From assembly GCF_003003075.1 (NCBI RefSeq), contig NZ_PVTX01000001.1:434001-498000 (forward strand): 64,000 nt of DNA, given 5' to 3'. Positions 36,244 through 44,688 of the stretch are shown here, in pieces. Both the position numbers and the translations under genes were made by a program. The notes beneath the pieces were generated by a model, which did not search any database, had not been told where the DNA came from, and saw only the letters and a list, made by a program, of their open reading frames with translations. The stretch's first letter is position 1; the number at the start of each line of letters is the position of its first letter. This DNA comes from Isoptericola halotolerans. GTDB taxonomy: Bacteria > Actinomycetota > Actinomycetes > Actinomycetales > Cellulomonadaceae.

Positions 36244-37299
36244 GTGACCTGCGTGAACGGTGACACTCGTGAGCTCCCGGCCGCGGTGCCCCCAGCGGGT
36301 GGCGCGCCGGCCGCGCCTGCCCCCGCAGCGGTCCCGGCGGGACCTCGTCGCGCGGAGCCGGTCGCCTCGGTAATGGCCCCGCGACCGCCCCGCGTCCGGC
36401 CGGGGGCGCAGGCGACCGCCGCGGTGGTCGGGCTGCTCGCCGTGGTCGCGCTCTGGCTGACCTACCGGGTCTTCGTCACGACGGTTCCCGGGCAGCGGCT
36501 CGACGAGCTGGCCTTCTTCGGTGCGGCCTACGGGCAGGGTCGGCTCTGGCAGGTGGCCGAGCCCGTGCTCGACGTGGTCTCGGTCGCCTTCGTCGTCGGC
36601 GGGCTCGGCGCGGCGATGGCCGTGGCGCTGGTCCGCCGGCGTGGGGTGCTCGCCCTCCAGGTGGCCGTGCTGGTCGGTGGGGCCAACCTCACGACGCAGC
36701 TCCTCAAGCACCAGCTGCTCACCCGACCGGACCTGCTGCCCGGCTGGAACGGGGAGAACACGCTGCCCAGCGGGCACACGACCGTCGCAGCGAGCGTGTC
36801 CGTCGCCCTGCTCCTCGCCACCCCGCGGGCCTGGCGGCCCGCCGTGGCGGTGCTCGGGGCGGCCTACACCGGCGCCACCGGGGTGTCCACCCTCATCGGT
36901 CAGTGGCACCGACCGTCCGACGTCGTGGCCGCCCTGTTCGTGGTGCTGGCCTGGGGTGCGCTGGTCTGCGCCATGACGCCCGCCAGCTCGCTCGACGTGG
37001 CGCCGCGCCGCCGGCGTCTGCCGTCCGGCCTGCCGCGGCCGAACGCCTTCGCGTCGCCGGGGTCGTCCGTCCTCGCGGGGCTGCTGCTCCTGGGGGCGGC
37101 GGTCACCGGCGGGCTCGCGCTGGCCGCGGGCGTGCGGCTCGCGGAGGCCGCCACCGTGCCGATCGCCGAGGACCTCACGGCCTACGCCGCCGGGGTGCTG
37201 GGCGTGCTGGCCGCCACGGCCGTGACCTTCGCCCTCCTCCTGCTGGTCCGCCAGGCGACGGCCCGCCCCGCCGAGGTAGTGCCCCGCTCGCCGAGGTAG
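36244..37299 (+). CDS. PAP2-superfamily membrane phosphatase
   Basis: Membrane phosphatase, 351 residues, of the type that hydrolyses lipid phosphates or undecaprenyl pyrophosphate. Signature motifs: KHQLLTRP (C1), LPSGHT (C2), GQWHRPSDV (C3 with the catalytic His and Asp). About six transmembrane segments after a Pro/Ala-rich cytoplasmic N-terminus of 55 residues, and two more C-terminal helices. The GTG 36244 has GGAG 8 nt upstream. The last codons (RPAEVVPRSPR) are read from the first one and a half units of the 20-bp repeat array, whose TAG supplies the stop: the original C-terminus was probably altered by the repeat. Confidence 0.88.
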   Translation: MTCVNGDTRELPAAVPPAGGAPAAPAPAAVPAGPRRAEPVASVMAPRPPRVRPGAQATAAVVGLLAVVALWLTYRVFVTTVPGQRLDELAFFGAAYGQGRLWQVAEPVLDVVSVAFVVGGLGAAMAVALVRRRGVLALQVAVLVGGANLTTQLLKHQLLTRPDLLPGWNGENTLPSGHTTVAASVSVALLLATPRAWRPAVAVLGAAYTGATGVSTLIGQWHRPSDVVAALFVVLAWGALVCAMTPASSLDVAPRRRRLPSGLPRPNAFASPGSSVLAGLLLLGAAVTGGLALAAGVRLAEAATVPIAEDLTAYAAGVLGVLAATAVTFALLLLVRQATARPAEVVPRSPR

Positions 37300-37389
37300 T
37301 GCCCCGCTCGCCGAGGTAGTGCCCCGCTCGCCGAGGTAGTGCCCCGCTCGCCGAGGTAGTGCCCCGCTCGCCGAGGTAGTGGCGCACCC
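37270..37389. repeat. 20-bp tandem repeat array, six units
   Basis: GCCGAGGTAGTG begins at 37270, 37290, 37310, 37330, 37350 and 37370, an exact 20-bp period; the intervening CCCCGCTC is identical in the first five units. The array starts inside the PAP2 coding end and stops about 200 bp before topA. A related but diverged array with the same period is at 47992. It is not CRISPR: units abut with no spacers. Confidence 0.92.
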
Positions 37390-37588
37390 CGCCGGGGGCC
37401 GGGTCACCATCGTGGCGGGGCTGTGGACCGCGGTGCGAACGGCACATCGCTCCTCGGTAGAGTGCCGCCGTCGTCGTCCGTGTCGTACCGTGACAGGACG
37501 CCGCACCCCCTCAGCGCCCGCGCAGGACCGCCACACACCAGCGCACACCGCCCCACCATCGCTCAAGACCGTCGGAAAGCAGGAACGG

Positions 37589-40369
37589 ATGCCACAGGCC
37601 CGCAAGCTCGTGATCGTGGAGTCTCCCACCAAGGCTCGCAAGATCCAGGGCTACCTCGGCGACGACTACGTCGTGGAGGCCAGCGTCGGCCACATCCGTG
37701 ACCTGCCGCAGCCCTCCGACCTGCCGGCGGAGATGAAGAAGGGGCCCTACAAGAAGTTCGCCGTCGACGTCGACAACGGGTTCGACCCGTACTACGAGGT
37801 CTACGCGGACAAGAAGGCCAAGGTCCGCGAGCTGAAGGCCGCGCTGAAGGACGCCGACGAGCTCTTCCTCGCCACCGATGAGGACCGCGAGGGCGAGGCC
37901 ATCGCCTGGCACCTCATCGAGGCGCTCAAGCCCAAGGTGCCCGTGCACCGCATGGTCTTCCACGAGATCACCCGCGAGGCGATCGCCCGCGCCCTGGAGA
38001 ACACCCGCGACCTCGACTCCGACCTGGTGGACGCCCAGGAGACCCGTCGCATCCTCGACCGGCTCTACGGCTACGAGGTGTCGCCGGTGCTGTGGCGCAA
38101 GGTCCGGCAGGGCCTGTCGGCGGGGCGGGTGCAGTCCGTGGCGACGCGGCTGGTCGTCGAGCGCGAGCGCGAGCGCATGGCGTTCGTCACGGCCGACTAC
38201 TGGGACGTCACGGGATCGTTCGCGCCGCAGGACGGCGACGACGCCGGCCAGCTCTTCCGGGCCCGGCTGACGGGCCTGGGCGGCGACCGCGTCGCGTCGG
38301 GCCGGGACTTCGACGACCTCGGCCGCCTCAAGGTGCGGACCGGCGTCGTGCACCTCGCCGAGACGGAGGCGCACGCCGTCGTCGCGGGGCTCGAGGACGC
38401 GTCGTTCGCCGTCCGCTCGCTCGAGACCAAGCCGTACTCGCGCAAGCCGGCCGCCCCGTTCACGACCTCCACGCTGCAGCAGGAGGCCTCGCGCAAGCTG
38501 CGCATGGCCTCCCGGCAGACGATGCGCACGGCCCAGGCGCTGTACGAGAACGGCTACATCACGTACATGCGGACCGACTCGCCGGCGCTGTCCGCGGAGG
38601 CGACCGACGCGGCGCGCCGCCAGGCCGCCGAGCTGTACGGCCCCGAGTACGTGCCGGGTGCGCCGCGGCTGTACGCCTCGAAGAACAAGGGCGCCCAGGA
38701 GGCGCACGAGGCGATCCGGCCGGCCGGCGACTCGTTCCGCACGCCGGCACAGGTCGCCCGCGAGATCTCCGGCGACCAGTTCAAGCTCTACGAGCTCATC
38801 TGGAAGCGCACCGTCGCCTCGCAGATGGCCGACGCGAAGGGGTCGACGGCGTCCGTGCGGCTCGCCGCGACGCTCGGCTCGGGCGCGGGGGAGCGCGCCG
38901 GCAGCGACGCCGTCTTCTCGGCGTCCGGCACGGTCATCACGTTCCGCGGGTTCCTCGCGGCGTACGAGGAGTCGCGCGACGTCGACCCGTCGGACGGCAA
39001 CGGCGGCGGCAGCGGGAACGGAGCGGCGAAGGAGAGCCGGCTGCCGCGCATGGCCGAGGGGGACGCCCTGGCGAGCACCGAGCTGGCAGCGGAGGGGCAC
39101 TCGACCTCGCCGCCCGCGCGGTACACGGAGGCGTCGTTGGTCAAGGCGCTGGAGGAGCTCGGCATCGGCCGGCCGTCCACCTATGCCGCGACGATCTCCA
39201 CCGTCCAGGACCGCGGGTACGTGCGGACCAAGGGCCAGGCGATGGTCCCCACCTGGTTGGCGTTCGCCGTCGTGAAGCTGCTCGAGGAGCACTTCGGCCG
39301 CCTCATCGACTACGACTTCACCGCCGAGATGGAGGCGGACCTCGACCAGATCGCCGCGGGCGACCGGGAGCGGGTCGCGTGGCTGACGCGGTTCTACTTC
39401 GGCGAGGGCACCGACGGCGCCGCCGGCGAGGGTTCGCAGACCTGGGGTCTGCGCGACCTGGTGGCCGACCTCGGTGAGATCGACCCGGTGGCCGTCAACT
39501 CCGTGGAGATCGGTGAGGGGATCCGCGTGCGCGTGGGCCGGTACGGGCCCTACCTGGAGGACCTGCGCGCCGAGCCCGACAAGGACGGCAAGGCACCGCG
39601 CGCCTCCGTGCCGGAGGACATCGCACCCGACGAGCTGACGGTGGCCAAGGCCCGCGAGCTGCTCGCCGCGGGGGCCGACGACGGCCGGGTGCTGGGCGTC
39701 GACCCGGCGTCCGGGAACGAGATCGTGGCGAAGAACGGCCGCTACGGTCCGTACGTCACCGAGGTGCTCGACCTGCCGGAGATCGACCCCGAGCTCTCGG
39801 CCGCGGCGAAGAAGAAGGCGAAGGCCGCCCAGCCGAAGCCACGCACGGGCTCGCTGCTGAAGTCGATGGCGCTGGACACGGTGACGCTCGACGACGCGCT
39901 GAAGATCCTGTCGCTGCCCCGCGTGGTCGGCAAGGACCCGGAGTCGGGCGACGAGATCACCGCGCAGAACGGCCGCTACGGCCCGTACCTGAAGAAGGGG
40001 ACGGACTCGCGCACCATCTCCTCCGAGGAGCAGCTGTTCACCATCACGCTGGACGAGGCGCTGAAGATCTACGCCGAGCCCAAGCGACGGGGGCGGGCGG
40101 CGGCGACGCCGCCGCTGCGCGAGCTGGGCGACGACCCGAACAGCGGCAAGCCGATCGTCGTCAAGGACGGCCGGTTCGGTGCCTACGTGACCGACGGCGA
40201 GACGAACCGCACGCTGCCGCGGGACCTCACGCCGGAGTCGATCACGCCGGACCGTGCGATCGAGCTGCTGGCCGAGAAGCGGGCGCAGGGTCCGAAGAAG
40301 CGCAAGGCGCCGGCCAAGAAGCCGGCGGCGAAGAAGGCTCCGGCCAAGCGGTCGACGTCGAAGAAGTAG
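37589..40369 (+). CDS. topA: DNA topoisomerase I
   Basis: Type IA topoisomerase that relaxes negative supercoils. 926 residues: Toprim domain at the start (KLVIVESPTKARKIQGYL, acidic ATDEDREGEAIAW), catalytic core with Tyr326 in ITYMRTDS, and four C-terminal TopoI repeats (GRYGPYL/V, GRFGAYV) instead of zinc fingers, ending in a Lys/Ala/Pro tail (KKRKAPAKKPAAKKAPAK) that in actinobacteria aids processivity. ATG 37589 is preceded by AGGA; the frame is open upstream but without ribosome site. An insert of Gly/Asn/Ser at about 470-480 (DGNGGGSGNG) is a loop. Confidence 0.98.
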   Translation: MPQARKLVIVESPTKARKIQGYLGDDYVVEASVGHIRDLPQPSDLPAEMKKGPYKKFAVDVDNGFDPYYEVYADKKAKVRELKAALKDADELFLATDEDREGEAIAWHLIEALKPKVPVHRMVFHEITREAIARALENTRDLDSDLVDAQETRRILDRLYGYEVSPVLWRKVRQGLSAGRVQSVATRLVVERERERMAFVTADYWDVTGSFAPQDGDDAGQLFRARLTGLGGDRVASGRDFDDLGRLKVRTGVVHLAETEAHAVVAGLEDASFAVRSLETKPYSRKPAAPFTTSTLQQEASRKLRMASRQTMRTAQALYENGYITYMRTDSPALSAEATDAARRQAAELYGPEYVPGAPRLYASKNKGAQEAHEAIRPAGDSFRTPAQVAREISGDQFKLYELIWKRTVASQMADAKGSTASVRLAATLGSGAGERAGSDAVFSASGTVITFRGFLAAYEESRDVDPSDGNGGGSGNGAAKESRLPRMAEGDALASTELAAEGHSTSPPARYTEASLVKALEELGIGRPSTYAATISTVQDRGYVRTKGQAMVPTWLAFAVVKLLEEHFGRLIDYDFTAEMEADLDQIAAGDRERVAWLTRFYFGEGTDGAAGEGSQTWGLRDLVADLGEIDPVAVNSVEIGEGIRVRVGRYGPYLEDLRAEPDKDGKAPRASVPEDIAPDELTVAKARELLAAGADDGRVLGVDPASGNEIVAKNGRYGPYVTEVLDLPEIDPELSAAAKKKAKAAQPKPRTGSLLKSMALDTVTLDDALKILSLPRVVGKDPESGDEITAQNGRYGPYLKKGTDSRTISSEEQLFTITLDEALKIYAEPKRRGRAAATPPLRELGDDPNSGKPIVVKDGRFGAYVTDGETNRTLPRDLTPESITPDRAIELLAEKRAQGPKKRKAPAKKPAAKKAPAKRSTSKK

Positions 40370-40376
40370 TCCTTCG

Positions 40377-40598
40377 TCACTCCGCCCGGCGCCGCTCCAC
40401 GACGTAGGAGTGGCCGTCGGGCCCGGTGACGCGCTCGAAGGTCTGCCGCAGCTCGGCCTCCCGCGCCTGGTCCTCCGGGCGCGGGGGGACGGCAGGTCCC
40501 CGGCGGATCGACGCGGGGCCGAAGATCGGCAGGAACGTCTCGGTGAGGCGCATGCCCCAGGTGCGGTCGTCGCCGGGGCGGCGGCTGAACAGTCCCAT
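40377..40598 (-). CDS. 73-residue hypothetical protein opposite the OhrR-like gene
   Basis: Small soluble protein MGLFSRRPGDDRTWGMRLTE... ending YVVERRRAE; charged, no membrane segment, no family that I recognise. It is supported as a real gene by AAGGAG 6 nt before the ATG, by the absence of any other gene on this strand, and by its divergent position to the regulator across a MarR-type palindrome, part of which (CCTTGGTGC) overlaps its ribosome site. Function unknown. Its stop lies 7 bp from that of topA. Confidence 0.62.
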   Translation of the reverse strand: MGLFSRRPGDDRTWGMRLTETFLPIFGPASIRRGPAVPPRPEDQAREAELRQTFERVTGPDGHSYVVERRRAE

Positions 40599-40634
40599 CC
40601 GTGCTCCTTGGTGCGCCGGTGCTCACGCCAGATA

Positions 40635-40648
40635 CTTGGTGCACCAAG
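40635..40648. promoter_or_regulatory. MarR-type palindromic operator
   Basis: CTTGGTGCACCAAG is a 14-bp perfect palindrome, 26-39 bp upstream of the OhrR-like gene and 37-50 bp upstream of the divergent small gene. A second half-site, CCTTGGTGC, lies at 40607-40615 over the ribosome site of the small gene. Palindromes of this sequence are common targets of MarR-family repressors. Confidence 0.7.
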
Positions 40649-40673
40649 CATAACGCGGCCCTACGATGTGGTC

Positions 40674-41141
40674 ATGGAACAGCCCGAGGATCCGCTCGCG
40701 CTCGAGGCCCAGGTCTGCTTCGCCCTCTCCGCGTCCGCCCGCGCCATGGTGGCGCTGTACAAGCCGGTCCTCGAGCCCCTCGGGCTGACCCACCCGCAGT
40801 ACCTGGTGCTGCTCGGGCTCTGGGAGGACGCCGGGGCCGGGCGCACCACGACGGTCACCGGCCTGGCCGGGCGCCTCTACCTCGATCCGGGCACGCTGTC
40901 CCCGCTCCTCAAGCGGCTCGAGCAGCAGGACCTCGTCGAGCGGCGCCGCGCGACGACGGACGCCCGGGTCGTGGAGGTGCACCTCACGCAGGCGGGTGCC
41001 GCCCTCCGGCAGGAGGCGCTGCAGGTGCCCCGCCGTGTGGTCGAGTCCAGCGGGCTCAGCCCGGACGAGCTGCAGCGGGTCAAGTCGGCGGCGGACGCCG
41101 TCATCACCGCAGCGCACGGCAGCGCTACGGTGAGCGCATGA
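40674..41141 (+). CDS. MarR/OhrR-type redox-sensing regulator
   Basis: Winged-helix repressor of 155 residues. The N-terminus QVCFALSASARAMVALYKPVLEPLGLTHPQYLVLLGLWE places Cys15 and Tyr29 exactly where the peroxidatic Cys15 and Tyr29 of Bacillus OhrR lie, so this looks like a one-Cys organic-peroxide sensor; there is no second Cys. DNA-binding wing: LYLDPGTLSPLLKRLEQQDLVERRRATTDARVVEV. It is co-transcribed by ATGA overlap with the oxidoreductase, and divergent from a mini-gene; no ohr peroxidase is adjacent, so its targets may differ from the classical case. Confidence 0.85.
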   Translation: MEQPEDPLALEAQVCFALSASARAMVALYKPVLEPLGLTHPQYLVLLGLWEDAGAGRTTTVTGLAGRLYLDPGTLSPLLKRLEQQDLVERRRATTDARVVEVHLTQAGAALRQEALQVPRRVVESSGLSPDELQRVKSAADAVITAAHGSATVSA

Positions 41142-42229
41142 CCGACACCGCCGCTGAGCTGCCTGCCGAGCACGCCGTCGACCCGGCCACCTACGCCGCC
41201 CGCCTCACCACCGCCGACCTGGCGGGCACCGTCCCCGAGTTGTCGGACGCGCCCCCGCTGCGCTGGGGAGTGCTCGGCGCGGGCAACATCGCCGCCTCGT
41301 TCTCCGACGGCGTGCGCGACCGCACCGCGGCGCAGGTCACCGCCGTCGGCTCCCGCTCGATGGACAAGGCGCAGGCGTTCGCCGACGCCCACGCCCCGGG
41401 TGCCCGCGTCCACGGCTCGTACGCCGCCCTGGTGGCCGACGACGAGGTGGACGCGGTGTACGTCGCCACCCCGCACTCGCACCACCTGGAGCACGCGCTG
41501 CTGGCGATCGAGGCCGGCAAGCACCTGCTGGTGGAGAAGCCGCTGACGCGCTCGGTGTCCGAGTCCCGCACGCTCCTGGACGCCGCGGAGGCCGCCGGGG
41601 TGTTCTGCATGGAGGCCGTCTGGACGCGGTTCCTGCCGCACGTCGCGGCGATCCGCGGCGCCATCGCGCGCGGCGAGATCGGCGAGGTCCGTACCGTCAT
41701 CGCCGAGTTCGACGTCGCCTTCGCGTACGACCCGTCGCACCGGCTCTTCGCCCCGGAGCTCGCGGGCGGCGCGCTGCTCGACCTGGGCATCTACCCGATC
41801 ACGTTCGCCCACGACCTGCTCGGCGCGCCGGACACCGTGCTGGCGCACGGCACGCTCGCCGAGACCGGCGTCGACGACCACGTGAGCATGATCCTCGGGT
41901 ACGACGGCGGCGCGCAGGCGATCCTGCACACCTCGTCCGGGGCGTCGGGCGGCGCCGGGGCCCGCATCATCGGCACGCGGGGCCGCATCGAGATCCCGCA
42001 GTTCTTCTTCGGCCCCACCGGCTTCGAGGTGGTGCCCGACGACGGACCCTCCTGGAGCTTCACGTCGCCCGACGGCGAGGGCAAGGCCTACGAGGCGGCC
42101 GAGGTCGCACGGTGCCTGGCCGCGGGGCAGACCCAGAGCGCCCGCATGCCGTGGTCCGACACGCTCGAGGTCATGGCGGTCCTCGACGAGGTCCGCGCGG
42201 GCCTCGGGGTGGTCTACCCGGGCGAGTGA
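41138..42229 (+). CDS. Gfo/Idh/MocA-family NAD(P)-dependent oxidoreductase
   Basis: Soluble dehydrogenase acting on a sugar, inositol or related polyol, 363 residues. N-terminal Rossmann fold LRWGVLGAGNIAASF near 42-56, the family signature EKPLTRSVSESRTLLDAA with catalytic Lys, then the C-terminal substrate domain with FAPELAGGALLDLGIYPITFAHDLLG. A 40-residue N-terminal extension precedes the Rossmann fold. Start overlaps the OhrR-like stop (ATGA), a coupling that might place it under oxidative control, but its substrate is unknown. Confidence 0.92.
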   Translation: MTDTAAELPAEHAVDPATYAARLTTADLAGTVPELSDAPPLRWGVLGAGNIAASFSDGVRDRTAAQVTAVGSRSMDKAQAFADAHAPGARVHGSYAALVADDEVDAVYVATPHSHHLEHALLAIEAGKHLLVEKPLTRSVSESRTLLDAAEAAGVFCMEAVWTRFLPHVAAIRGAIARGEIGEVRTVIAEFDVAFAYDPSHRLFAPELAGGALLDLGIYPITFAHDLLGAPDTVLAHGTLAETGVDDHVSMILGYDGGAQAILHTSSGASGGAGARIIGTRGRIEIPQFFFGPTGFEVVPDDGPSWSFTSPDGEGKAYEAAEVARCLAAGQTQSARMPWSDTLEVMAVLDEVRAGLGVVYPGE

Positions 42230-42259
42230 ACCGGCAGCGCGTCGTCAGCGTCGGCGCGC

Positions 42260-42655
42260 TCAGCGCGTCAGCCGGCGGCCGGTGACGGCCTCCGGCGTGA
42301 TGCGGACCCAGACGTTCTTGCCGTCGTCGAGGTAGCTGACCAGGCCGGTGGCCTCCGCCGCCGCCACGTCGGCGTCGTGCTCGAGGATCTCTGCGGTGCC
42401 CTTGATCACGACGCTCGTGGCGACCTCGGGCGTCCACTCGTCCGCCTCGAACGCCACCCGGGCGTTGACGGCCACCTCCGCCAGCTTGCTGCCCGGGTGC
42501 GTCACGAAGTACAGGCGGCCGTCGCCCACCGCGAAGGAGACGGGGAAGATCTCCGGCTCGCCGGCCACGGACGTCGCCAGCCGGCCCACCGGACGCCCGG
42601 CGAGGAACTCCCAGCTCTCGTCCTCGGTGAGCGGGCTCATGCTCTGTGCTGTCAT
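42260..42655 (-). CDS. pyridoxamine 5'-phosphate oxidase-like flavin protein
   Basis: Split-barrel flavoprotein of 131 residues (PNPOx-like/FDOR-A type). Landmarks: SWEFLAGRPVGRLATSVAGEPEIFPVSFAV, YFVTHPGSKLAEVAVNARVAFEAD and VWVRITPEAVTGRRL. Such proteins bind FMN or F420 and act as small reductases or heme/cofactor carriers; most actinobacterial members are of unknown substrate. Start at ATG 42655; an internal ATG at 42640 (MSPLTEDES) is possible. Convergent end with the oxidoreductase gene, 30 bp apart, divergent from tmk across 87 bp. Confidence 0.85.
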   Translation of the reverse strand: MTAQSMSPLTEDESWEFLAGRPVGRLATSVAGEPEIFPVSFAVGDGRLYFVTHPGSKLAEVAVNARVAFEADEWTPEVATSVVIKGTAEILEHDADVAAAEATGLVSYLDDGKNVWVRITPEAVTGRRLTR

Positions 42656-42742
42656 GCCCCCATCGTCCCGCCGTGCGCAGCCTCCCGCCTGCCGAGCCGG
42701 TCCCCGACGGGCATGTCTGCCGCCACGGCTAGGGTGGCTGCC

Positions 42743-43384
42743 GTGAGCACAGCACCCGGGTACTTCGTGTCGTTCGAGGGCGGCGACGGCGCCGGCAAGT
42801 CGACGCACGTGCGTCTCCTCGGGAAGTGGCTGGGCGAGGTCACCGGCCGCGAGGTCGTGCTGACCCGGGAGCCGGGCGGGACGGAGCTCGGGGCGCAGCT
42901 GCGCCAGGCGGTCCTGCACGGCGAGGACCTCGACCCGAAGACCGAGGCGCTGCTGTACGCGGCCGACCGCGCGCACCACGTCGCCACCGTCGTCCGCCCC
43001 GCCCTGGCGCGCGGCGCCGTGGTGCTCACCGACCGCTACCTGGACTCCTCGGTGGCGTACCAGGCCGGCGGGCGAGAGCTCGCGGAAGGTGAGGTGGAGG
43101 ACCTCTCTCTCTGGGCCACCGACGGCCTGCTGCCCGACGTCACGGTGCTGCTCGACCTGGACCCCGACGAGGCCGCCGGCCGGCTCTCCGGCTCGCCCGA
43201 CCGCCTGGAGCGCGCCGGCGCCGAGTTCCACCGCCGCACGCGCGAGGCCTTCCTGCGACGGGCCGCGGCGGACCCCGCACGCTGGCTCGTCGTCGACAGC
43301 ACCGCGTCGCTCGGCGACGTGCAGGGCCAGATCCGGGTCGACGTCGCGGCACGGCTCGGCCTGACGCCCGAGGTCCCCGCATGA
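42743..43384 (+). CDS. tmk: thymidylate kinase
   Basis: Phosphorylates dTMP to dTDP for DNA synthesis. 213 residues. P-loop FEGGDGAGKSTHVRLL near 9-24, the DR-x motif TDRYLDSSVAYQ, REPGGTELG, and a LID region around RLERAGAEFHRRTREAF. GTG 42743 gives the standard N-terminus (STAPGYFVSFEGGDG). Its stop overlaps the holB start (ATGA at 43381), the usual actinobacterial tmk-holB pair. Confidence 0.96.
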   Translation: MSTAPGYFVSFEGGDGAGKSTHVRLLGKWLGEVTGREVVLTREPGGTELGAQLRQAVLHGEDLDPKTEALLYAADRAHHVATVVRPALARGAVVLTDRYLDSSVAYQAGGRELAEGEVEDLSLWATDGLLPDVTVLLDLDPDEAAGRLSGSPDRLERAGAEFHRRTREAFLRRAAADPARWLVVDSTASLGDVQGQIRVDVAARLGLTPEVPA

Positions 43385-44574
43385 CCGCGACGAGCGGGAC
43401 CGTCTGGGACGACGTCGTCGGGCAGCCGGACGCCGTGCGCGTGCTGCAGCGGGCGGCGTCCGACCCCGCGGCCATGACCCACGCCTGGCTGGTCACCGGC
43501 CCGCCCGGCTCCGGCCGGTCGGTGGCGGCGCGAGCCTTCGCCGCGGCCCTGCAGTGCCGGGGCGCAGCGCCGGGTACGGCGTCGGGTACATCGCCGGGCC
43601 CAGCGCCCGGCTGCGGACGCTGCCAGGAGTGCACCACCACCCTCGCCGGGACGCACCCGGACCTCACCGTCGTCGCGACGGAGAAGGTGGTCATCACCAT
43701 CGACGAGGTGCGTGACCTCATCACCCAGGCCTCGCGCACCCCGTCGGTGGGGCGCTACCGCGTCATTGTCGTCGAGGACGCCGACCGGATGGCCGAGCGC
43801 ACCACCAACGTGCTGCTCAAGTCGATCGAGGAACCGCCGTCGCACACCGTGTGGGTGCTCTGCGCCCCCAGCGTGCAGGACGTGCTGCCGACCATCCGGT
43901 CGCGGTGCCGGACCGTGGGCCTGCGCGTGCCGCCGCCGCAGGACGTCGCGGACCTGCTCGTGCGGCGCGACGGGGCAGACCCGGGCCTGGCGCTGGACGC
44001 CGCCCGGGCCGCGCAGTCGCACGTGGGACTGGCCCGGCGGCTCGCGCGGGACCCGGAGGCGCGCTCCCGGCGCACCGCCGTCCTCGAGGTCGCGCGGCGG
44101 ATCCGGGGCGTGCCGGACGCGGTGCTCGCGGCCGCCGAGCTCGTCGAGGTCGCCAAGGCCGAGGCCACCGCCGCGACCGCGGAGCGGGACGCGACGGAGA
44201 AGGCCGAGCTGATGCGGGCGCTCGGCGTCGGTGACGGGGACACGCTCCCGCCCAAGCTGCGTTCCCAGCTCAAGCACCTCGAGGACGACCAGAAACGCCG
44301 CGCGACCCGCCGCCAGCGGGACGTGCTCGACCGCGCCATGGTCGATCTGCTGTCGCTCTACCGGGACGTCCTCGTGGTCCAGCTCGGCGCCGAGGTCGAG
44401 CTCGTCAACGCCGCGCACGCCGACGTCGTCCGCGCCCTGGCGCGCGACGCCACGCCGGAGCAGACCGTCCGCCGGATGGATGCCATCGGCACGGCGCGCG
44501 AGCGCCTCGAGGGCAACGTCGCGCCGCTGCTGGCGCTCGAGGCGATGGCCGTCGCGCTGCGCCCGCAGGGCTGA
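43381..44574 (+). CDS. holB: DNA polymerase III delta' subunit
   Basis: Clamp-loader subunit, 397 residues. AAA+ fold with a degenerate Walker A (GPPGSGRS, Arg in place of Lys), zinc-binding Cys set (CGRCQECTTTLAGTHPD), VIITIDEVRDLITQASRTPSVGRYRVIVVEDADRM and the SRC sensor (IRSRCRTV), as expected of non-hydrolysing delta'. A Gly/Ala/Pro-rich insertion near residues 60-75 (AAPGTASGTSPGPAPG) is local low complexity. Overlaps tmk by 4 bp. Confidence 0.95.
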   Translation: MTATSGTVWDDVVGQPDAVRVLQRAASDPAAMTHAWLVTGPPGSGRSVAARAFAAALQCRGAAPGTASGTSPGPAPGCGRCQECTTTLAGTHPDLTVVATEKVVITIDEVRDLITQASRTPSVGRYRVIVVEDADRMAERTTNVLLKSIEEPPSHTVWVLCAPSVQDVLPTIRSRCRTVGLRVPPPQDVADLLVRRDGADPGLALDAARAAQSHVGLARRLARDPEARSRRTAVLEVARRIRGVPDAVLAAAELVEVAKAEATAATAERDATEKAELMRALGVGDGDTLPPKLRSQLKHLEDDQKRRATRRQRDVLDRAMVDLLSLYRDVLVVQLGAEVELVNAAHADVVRALARDATPEQTVRRMDAIGTARERLEGNVAPLLALEAMAVALRPQG

Positions 44575-44688
44575 CCAGCAGCGCAGCATCCCGCCCGGCG
44601 TCAAGAGAGGGCTTGCGTTTTCACCCGGTTTGCTCTGTGATCGTCGGTGGCGTGCCATCCGGGCACCCCGACGACGATGAGGATGATG

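Noticed and set aside
36244-37299. PAP2 gene end extended into the repeat as a functional C-terminus
   Set aside because: Residues encoded by the repeat are beyond the last transmembrane helix and match no family feature; I treat them as incidental.
37270-37389. CRISPR-like regular repeats
   Set aside because: Units are 20 bp head to tail without unique spacers, the second array is diverged across its whole length, and no cas gene is present.
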